Assembly: GCA_029891385.1 (NCBI GenBank)
Contig: CM057225.1
Coordinates: forward strand, 10,598,060-10,662,059
DNA: 64,000 nucleotides
Source: Erythroxylum novogranatense
Taxonomy: Eukaryota > Streptophyta > Magnoliopsida > Malpighiales > Erythroxylaceae
Direction: 5' to 3'
Numbering within the stretch: the stretch's first letter is position 1; each line of letters opens with the position of its first letter. Under the pieces are notes generated by a model, which worked only from the letters and a program-made list of their open reading frames with translations, ran no database searches and had not been told where the DNA came from. The position numbers were made by a program, and so were the translations under genes. Positions 58,285 through 64,000 of this stretch are shown one piece after another.

Positions 58285-58449
58285 AGATATATGTGATCAC
58301 GTGGAAGAAGGAGAGGAGAACACTTATTTTAACTTTAAATAACCTACAGTGGTATCAGAGCCACTTGTGTCGTATATAACGAAGAAATCATAACTAGGTC
58401 GGAGTTGCCTATTGCTTGTGACGATGATGCATAAGTCGACTTGTATTCT
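58285..58449 (+). mobile_element. Opposite-strand copia LTR end with primer-binding site
   Basis: Plus-oriented LTR 3' end ...TTTAAATAACCTACA (to 58348) followed by TGGTATCAGAGCC (58350-58362), an intact initiator-tRNA-Met primer site on the plus strand, inside an otherwise minus-oriented copia insertion. It is repeated in the same orientation at 60463-60612 with a damaged primer site. Ends with AAGTCGACTT (58433-58442). Confidence 0.75.
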
Positions 58450-59030
58450 TATATTTCTCAGTCAATCAATAAAATTTGGTCCAGTTAATTTATTAGAATC
58501 CATTAGTGAGCGCAAATTCACACTAGAAGTCATCTTCAATCAACCTAAAGAGAAAGAGAGAAAAATGTTAGAATAGAATTACATGCATGATCATAAGGAC
58601 TTGCATGACATGCATATGACTCCCACTAGTTTCAAAGAATCCATAACCCTCACTACGAATCCAAAAAAACATTATGACAAAATGTCCTAGTGGGTCGATA
58701 TCCGATATTGCTAAGAATCACCTTGGGTTTACCCAACAAGCCACCTTAGGTCAATCGGTAGGTATCAGTCATACCAATTGCATCATAGATATCCAACATT
58801 ACTAAAATGACCTTGGGTTTACCCAACAAGCCACCTTAGATCGATCGGTAGGTATCGGTCATACCAGTTACATCACAGGTGCAATTATCGACTAGTGCTA
58901 TCAACTCGTGATGTATGCACACACATTGGGTTATTAACTCTTGATGCGCGTACATCTGATGTACACTACCCAATTTTGCCTCTGTCTACGTTAACCTTGA
59001 GTTTACTCAACAAATCAACGCTTCTAGTGA
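58450..59030 (-). repeat. Second copy of copia gag start and leader
   Basis: Direct repeat of 48655-49155 plus 58196-58284, including the first 85 bp of gag (ATG at about 58532) and the ATGACCTTGGGTTTACCCAA repeats. It lacks the LARD insertion and therefore preserves the empty target site at 58940-58944. Confidence 0.85.
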
Positions 59031-60357
59031 AAACCGACCCATTAATCCGAAAATCTTATTTCCATGGTTCGAACATATCCGTATAGAGTGAGCTTGGGTT
59101 TACCCAACAACCCGAACTCTATAAGAACTCTAGTTCTCTCCATATTAATGGAAGGCGTTAGTTTTCATATTATGTGTGAGGGATTTCATCTTTCTTCACT
59201 CTTCTTCTTCTCCAAGCTGTAGGATTTTAGTCACCATGACTATATGGAATGATTTAGGGCATCAATCACATTGAATCTATACCTATAATCATCCATCATC
59301 CCACCTAAGCATGTATAAGTTGACTTACCTGAACATGCAAGTCAACTTATGCATGTGTTAGTCAACTACTTTTGACTACTGTGCACGAACTAGTCGACTA
59401 GTGCTTGTGTAAGTCGACTACTATTTGGAATTGCTCTCATCGGCTAATTTCTCAATCCGTGTAGTTCAAATTCACAATACCATGTGTAATATACTTTACT
59501 TTGATGTTCCAATGAAACACTTTCATTGTATCATGCTTACCATATATAGTCATACTATACATGAAATACTTGAAATCGATGAATACATTATTATTCACTT
59601 AGATTTCCAAATAATTTGAGAATATCAAACTATCACCCTAAGTATCTCTAGGTAGTCTACACTTTATCAAGACTACTTCGGCACTGGTCACAAAATTGTG
59701 ACGGCCAAAACAATCAAGACAACGAAATATACTAACGAGACACTAATTTGACATATTTGACATCCGAAAATTTTTGGAAACCCAATTTCAAGAAAATTAT
59801 TTTGGCAAGCATACAACATCAATGTAACATATTTTTAATCACATTAAAAATAATCCAAGGCATTGGAATCGAGAAATACACAATTAATCATTCCAAACAA
59901 AACAATTCCAGCAACTTTCTCAAAACTGCCAAGCTCAGTCTTTTGCTTGAAAAACTCATTGAAACAATTTCAATAAATTCTGATAAAATTACAGAGGTTA
60001 CAACATGTTCACAATATGCTGCATGAATTGTTTCAGGATTTATTTCCAACAAAAACTCAACCAACCTCAGCAACAAAGCCAATGTTGAATCTGTGTTCCT
60101 CAACACAGATATTCCCAGCAGCACACAATAAATTCTCAAATAAATAGTAAATCACCTCAAAAACATTTTTCCATTCTCATAGACATTCATAAACATCTTA
60201 GAGACATGTCGGTGAAAGAAAATCTGAAAAACAATTTTTCTACAATTTATTCTCGAATTTATAAGCATGCCTGTTCAAGGAATGTGCATAAACACAGCAA
60301 CCAGAACATTAGGGAATAAATTAGCAAAACTATATCAAATCACATTGATAAATTCTG
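59031..60357 (-). other. Remaining copia leader / unassigned sequence
   Basis: AT-rich, no domain in any frame (frames at 59425-59619, 59748-60026 and 59888-60139 are unremarkable). Contains the AAGTCGACTA-type palindromes at 59317-59420. By position it should be untranslated leader between LTR and gag. Confidence 0.5.
59317..59420 (+). repeat. AAGTYRACTT palindrome cluster in the copia leader
   Basis: AAGTTGACTT (59317-59326), AAGTCAACTT (59339-59348), TTAGTCAACTA (59359-59369), TAGTCGACTA (59391-59400) and AAGTCGACTA (59411-59420). Same core as the cassette in the unrelated LTR at 39151-39230. Confidence 0.8.
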
Positions 60358-60777
60358 GACCCGGTAGGCCGGTAGGACCGACCCTAGTGTGACTGGACCA
60401 CTTCAGCATTTATTTACATATATATATCTTATTAATTAATTAAAGAATTAATTAATATATATAGATATATGTGATCACGTGGAAGAAGGAGAGGAGAACA
60501 CTTATTTTAACTTTAAATAACCTACAATATGCATCATCATCGAGCCACTTGTATCCACCTAGTTATGAAGAAATCATAACTACACAAGTTGCCTATTGCT
60601 TGTGGCGATGATGCATGTTGGTAGGTTATTTAAAGTTAAAATAAGTTTTGAAATTTTCTTGATCACATATATCTATATATATTAATTAATTCTTTAATTA
60701 ATTAATAAGATATATATATGTAAATAAATGTCAAGTGGTCCAGCCACACTGGTCATTCCCTACCTACCACCGGGTCC
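60358..60777. repeat. Long imperfect foldback formed by two inverted LTR ends
   Basis: Left arm 60358-60526 and right arm 60621-60777 are inverted copies: both run from a GGACCCGGT start through TATTTACATATATATATCTT and an AT-rich TTAATTAATTAAAG core to TTTAAATAACCTAC. The ~95-bp spacer is itself capped by GCATCATC (60531) and GATGATGC (60607). The left arm is the 3' end of a plus-oriented LTR, the right arm that of the minus-oriented LTR 60621-61988. Confidence 0.88.
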
Positions 60778-61988
60778 TAGTATGGAAAAACCACCGAAAA
60801 CCTTTTTCAGCAATATCGATGTCGCGATCTCATCGGGACATATCTCGATCTCATCGGGATCCATTTAGTCCTGTTGCTCTCCATATATTGGATCTCTGTC
60901 TAAAACTATTTTACGAATTATCCGAGTCACTCTTATGCGTGTGACCCATTAGGTTCCCGGTTATGTTAGCCACTTAGATTAACACTTAATCTGACCAAGT
61001 CATGAGCGGTATCTAGCAACACATCATAACCCCCAATTGATCGGAAAGTAATTGGTTTGACGAATAAACTTATGTTCATCATGAACCATATCACGAACCC
61101 TTCCATAGACAATTACTGTACAATTCGTCCTTTCACCATGCTATACCCCACTTGGTTATGAGTATGGGCAAAGTGTCAACTCTTACTAGACTGACTACAT
61201 CAAATCTAGTCCAAGTGATATCAGTTCTTGTCCTAGGACTCGTTACTTTATATGTCACTGAAGGCACTCTTCATGACATACGTACTCCGGCCAGAGATTT
61301 CCAAGTAATGACCCTGACAAGAGGCCATGGGTATCATCTTCTGCTATCACAGAAGTGGTGAATTCTCTATTGGCTACTCAATTACTTTCGAATACCTCAA
61401 ACTGTACCCAATCACCACCCTACGAGCGACCTCTGTAAGGCAACAAGGAATGGAGTCAAAGCACAGAATCAGTATCCAAGATATCCTTGAGTACCTCAAG
61501 TTTAAGGATATTTGCACCATTGCTATGATGAGATTATCACTGATATTAGAATAGGACATCCATGTGTTGATCTCATAGCAGGTCATCCAATGTACTTACT
61601 ACCTCAAGTAAGCATTCACATCTCAACCCTAAACATCCCATATTTACAATTTCTGATATCCACTGCTTGATCAAATCAAGGAGTTTGAGATGTGCTAGTC
61701 TCTTCGGATTACCGATGTCCAGTTTCAGTAATCCTATGACTGGGGATAATTTAGATACTGACATAATTGCACATGATAGGAATCTCAGTAGTATGATCAC
61801 ATCATAATTTCCTTCATGCTATGTCATATATCATGGACTTCATTAATTTGCTTATTGATCAATATCAGTTCATAAATAATGAACATCAAATTAATGAAAT
61901 ATGTCATTCTTTATTTATTCATAAAGTATGTACATAACTTTGTACAAAACGCGCTAAAGGCGATTGCCTTTAGGGCACTACACTAACA
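60621..61988 (-). mobile_element. Right LTR of the copia insertion
   Basis: On the minus strand it starts TGTTAGTGTAGTGCCC at 61988 and ends TTTAAATAACCTAC at 60621, about 1.37 kb. The start is fixed by the AGAAC target duplication. No coding frames. I found no matching LTR start at the left end of the insertion. Confidence 0.75.
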
Positions 61989-61993
61989 AGAAC
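61989..61993 (+). repeat. Target duplication AGAAC, right copy
   Basis: Follows the right end ...CACTAACA; pairs with 44541-44545. Confidence 0.9.
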
Positions 61994-62023
61994 ATGTTTG
62001 AGGAATGGAGAAGCAACCACTAA
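61994..62023 (+). pseudogene. C-terminal nine codons of the HARBI1-type transposase
   Basis: Reads MFEEWRSNH then TAA, in frame with ...SQWREDLAQN at 44545 once the insertion and one AGAAC are removed. The hydrophobic/aromatic short tail after WREDLAQ is usual for plant HARBI1-like proteins. This proves that the two sides of the 17.4-kb insertion belong to one gene. Confidence 0.92.
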
Positions 62024-62036
62024 TTGTCTACTTTGA

Positions 62037-62195
62037 TTTGCTTTACTTTGATGTTTACTGAATTGGGGATTTGCTTTATGTGATGTTTATTGAATTGGGG
62101 ATTTGCTTTATGTGATGTTTATTGAATTGGGGATTTGCTTTATGTAATGTTTATTGAATTGGGGATTTGCTTTATGTGATGTTTATTGAATTGAT
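62037..62195 (+). repeat. 32-bp tandem repeat between the two transposon genes
   Basis: Five copies, starts at about 62037 (33-bp, divergent), 62070, 62102, 62134 and 62166; unit TTTGCTTTATGTGATGTTTA plus TTGAATTGGGGA. It lies 14 bp after the transposase stop and about 115 bp before the SANT gene start. Confidence 0.95.
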
Positions 62196-62311
62196 CATTA
62201 ACCGCTTTAACTTCATTACTTGTTTCACATAATTCAATATTATATTCGTTACGACCGCCTTGGTTTCAATGTACGTTGTTTAATCATTTATGCAAATGGA
62301 ATGTTTTGGGA

Positions 62312-63306
62312 ATGGCATTGCATGGTTTAGGTGCAATGTCAAGGATTTGGACTGAAGCCGAAACAGATGCATTTGTGACCTTCATGGAGGAGGTTGTGGC
62401 TGCTGGTCACAGAGCTGATAATGGCCAGTTAAAGCCTGGAACTTTCCAATTGCTAGCTAGAATGATGCAGGACAAGTTTCCTGGTTGTGGCATTGAGAGG
62501 AGGCATGTCAAAAATAAACAAAAGAGGTTAAAGGATAAATATCATACAGCATTTGACATGTTAAATTGCAGTGGGTTTGGAACGAAAGCAAGCAGTGTGT
62601 TGAAGTCGATAGCAAGCAAGTCCTGGATGAATGGATTAGGGTAATTTTTTAAATTTTCTTTGTTTATTACATTATCTTGATAAAGAGAAGTTTCCAAGGC
62701 TGACGTTTTCTGATGTTTTTCTCAGGGGCACCCCAACAAGTTTTATACTCCAGGTAAGCCTTTCCCACTTTACCCAAGACTCGAGTTTGTTTTTGGGAGA
62801 GACAGAGCAACGGGGGCAGGTGCCCAGGATGTTCCAGATGCTATTGGTCAGCTGGAAACTGATGACACTGAAGGTGAAGGACCAGCTGATCCAATAGCGT
62901 CTGCATCCCAATTTGATCCCACGACCCCATTGGTCAGTCCTCCTCCGACTACTTCAGGCAATGTCTTTGGTTCAGTCGCCTCTTCGAGCAACACGGACGG
63001 AATCCGACAGAACAAAGGCAAAAGGAAGATGAGGGGTATCGAAGTATTAGAAAACGTTGCTGCCTATTTCCTCCTTGCGATTGATAGTGGTAAAGAAAGT
63101 GCTAGGATCGTTGCTGATGCCGTTGTAGGATTGCATGGGACGAGGCTAAATGATGAGCTAGGGAAGTTGGGCTTTTCCACTGAAGAAGTCATCAAGATTG
63201 GAAAGATATTCGCTAAGGATGTTTCTGCTGCGAATCTTTTCTAGGATCTCAATGAAGAACAGAGACTACTAGTACATGTCAGGAGCCTATTAGATGAAAA
63301 TGTTTG
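62312..63306 (+). pseudogene. Myb/SANT-like accessory protein of the PIF/Harbinger element
   Basis: The second protein of PIF/Harbinger elements, which binds DNA near the element ends and helps bring the transposase to the nucleus. ATG at 62312 or, as in typical proteins, 62336 (MSRIWTEAETDAFVTFMEEV). The trihelix SANT domain includes FQLLARMMQDKFPGCGIERR and KQKRLKDKYHTAFDML. After SGFG (about 62583) the frame is lost. In the next frame NESKQCVEVDSKQVLDEWIR continues to a GT at 62641; a phase-0 85-bp intron ends at CTCAG 62725. Exon 2 gives HPNKFYTPGKPFPLYPRLEF and GIEVLENVAAYFLLAIDSGK. A TAG at 63242-63244 interrupts before DLNEEQRLLVHVRSLLDENV and the natural TGA (63304-63306). Non-functional because of the shift and stop. 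Confidence 0.9.
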
Positions 63307-63546
63307 ATCAAGTCAAGATGTTTGACATGATGTTTTTTGTGAAGCTACTACATTTATAGTGGCTTTATATGCGAGGAAGGATTTGTACTGCTATGAACCT
63401 AGGATTGTGATGTTGACTTTGTGTTGACTACGTGTTGACTTTATTTTTCCATATGACTATTTATGATCAATGCTTGCTTATTAGAACTTCTAAATGTTTG
63501 TCATTTTTCTGCGTGTTTGAATTATGATAATATGATTCATTTTCAG
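63307..63546 (+). other. Spacer or intron between the SANT gene and the small membrane ORF
   Basis: AT-rich; contains TTGACTTTGTGTTGACTACG repeats (around 63412-63445). Ends in ATTCATTTTCAG, a good splice acceptor at 63546. Confidence 0.5.
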
Positions 63547-63922
63547 GTACCTAAATATAGCCAGATACAACTTTTATGTTGTCTTTGTTAGACGGCGAGT
63601 TGGTATTTTTACCAATTGGGCAGATGTGCAATTGATAACTGAGGGATTTCCTAATGTTCGATTCAGGGGATATCAAACATTGGAGGAAGCACAAAGTGCG
63701 TATGTGATGGATCAATATAGGCCGGCTCGTCGGATTGCAGAAATTGTTCCTACTGTCAGTGAACCATCCTCCATTCTGAGTCCAACCGCACTTCTTCCAA
63801 ATGAACAAGCCAGTCAAGTTCGTACTGTGCAGGCCAACATGGCATGGGCTCATACATTTCTTCTCATAGCTATTGGAATCATTGTGGGGATGATTCTAAA
63901 CCAAATTATTTTTAAATTCTAA
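63547..63922 (+). CDS. Small protein with an RNase-H1-N/viroplasmin-like domain and a C-terminal membrane helix
   Basis: Open from the acceptor-like CAG at 63546 to TAA 63922, about 124 residues. Residues ~8-53 look like the RNase H1 N-terminal (hybrid-binding, also called viroplasmin-like) fold: NFYVVFVRRRVGIFTNWADV, then the VRFRGYQTLEEAQSAY end; the family norm is YYVV..GR..GIY.sW.e....V.gf.ga.fk.F.t.eeA. That fold binds RNA/DNA hybrid or dsRNA. A Pro/Ser/Gln linker follows, then a 21-residue hydrophobic stretch (TFLLIAIGIIVGMILNQIIF, ~100-120) with a short FKF tail, as in tail-anchored proteins. No ATG is in frame near the start; an upstream exon is needed, or a one-base error near 63567 connects ATG 63532 (MIHFQVPKYS). 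It may be a third ORF of the Harbinger element or a separate host gene. Confidence 0.6.
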
Positions 63923-63928
63923 GGCGTT

Positions 63929-64000
63929 AATGTATGTTGAACCAAATATGTCATCCTAAATATTAATGGTTAGATGTTTGTTTAGAATGTATGTTGAACC
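63929..64000 (+). repeat. Short direct repeat at the window end
   Basis: AATGTATGTTGAACC occurs at 63929-63943 and 63986-64000. It may be part of the subterminal region of the Harbinger element; no terminal inverted repeat could be identified within the window. Confidence 0.5.

Larger units (their letters stand above)
44546..61988 (-). mobile_element. Composite, rearranged Ty1/copia insertion (17.4 kb) inside the transposase gene
   Basis: Flanked by TSD AGAAC with TG...CA type ends. Minus-strand order from the right: LTR 60621-61988, foldback region, long leader with duplications, gag 48750-47782, integrase, RT, RNase H, LTR end fragment 44546-about 44870. The complete LTR element at 49156-58195 is nested in the leader. 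The two terminal LTR pieces do not overlap in sequence: the left keeps only a U5-like end, the right a U3-like start. The insertion has therefore lost parts by deletion and inversion since it arrived. Confidence 0.8.

Noticed and set aside
62037..62195. CRISPR-like 32-bp repeats
   Set aside because: Directly adjoining tandem copies without spacers; a minisatellite.
63626..63922. A start at 63626 for the membrane-helix ORF
   Set aside because: The codon there is GTG and lies in the middle of the N-terminal domain, whose first half is clearly encoded upstream in the same frame.
1..64000. Host protein-coding, tRNA or rRNA genes
   Set aside because: Apart from the uncertain small ORF at 63547-63922, every coding-like stretch is attributable to a transposable element, and I saw no tRNA or rRNA signature.

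Overview
This window is plant nuclear DNA, almost certainly from a eudicot, and consists almost entirely of nested transposable elements. I see no intact host gene, no tRNA or rRNA, and nothing bacterial. The evidence is plant Ty1/copia and Ty3/gypsy gag-pol domains, an initiator-tRNA-Met primer site and a GCC-type primer site, 5-bp target duplications, and a plant PIF/Harbinger DNA transposon with spliceosomal introns. The species cannot be told from the sequence.

Left nest (1-43188). Positions 1-11066 are a minus-strand Sirevirus-type copia element. Its env-like third ORF runs off the left edge; pol, gag, primer site and part of the 5' LTR follow. A 4.36-kb solo LTR (4817-9179, TSD CTTCC) sits in its gag. 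From 11067 to 37216 lies a minus-strand Athila-like gypsy element. It carries four disruptions: a solo LTR (12668-14738, TSD CTCCA) in its 3' LTR; a truncated non-autonomous element (17816-21006) where RNase H and integrase should be; a complete second Sirevirus (24099-33753, TSD GACTC) in its gag; and a deletion that joins its 5' LTR to another truncated LTR (37217-40811). A decayed copia reverse transcriptase follows (about 42050-42720).

Right nest (43189-64000). A plus-strand PIF/Harbinger transposon has a HARBI1-type transposase gene (43189-44545) split by a 17.4-kb composite copia insertion (44546-61988, TSD AGAAC). The last nine transposase codons resume at 61994. A Myb/SANT accessory gene (62312-63306) and a small ORF joining an RNase-H1-N/viroplasmin-like domain to a C-terminal membrane helix (63547-63922) follow. 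The copia insertion itself contains a complete 9.04-kb non-autonomous LTR element (49156-58195, TSD CTTGA).

Most interesting signal. All TGTAACATCCC...GTTACA LTRs here share an architecture I do not recognise from described families: two candidate spliceosomal introns inside the LTR, around a 62-66-nt middle exon. Intron 1 carries a cassette of short palindromes that differs completely between copies. Intron 2 carries an array of small perfect hairpins whose stems differ in sequence but remain paired. One LTR (12668-14738) lacks intron 1 exactly at the predicted splice junction, as expected if a spliced RNA had been reverse transcribed.
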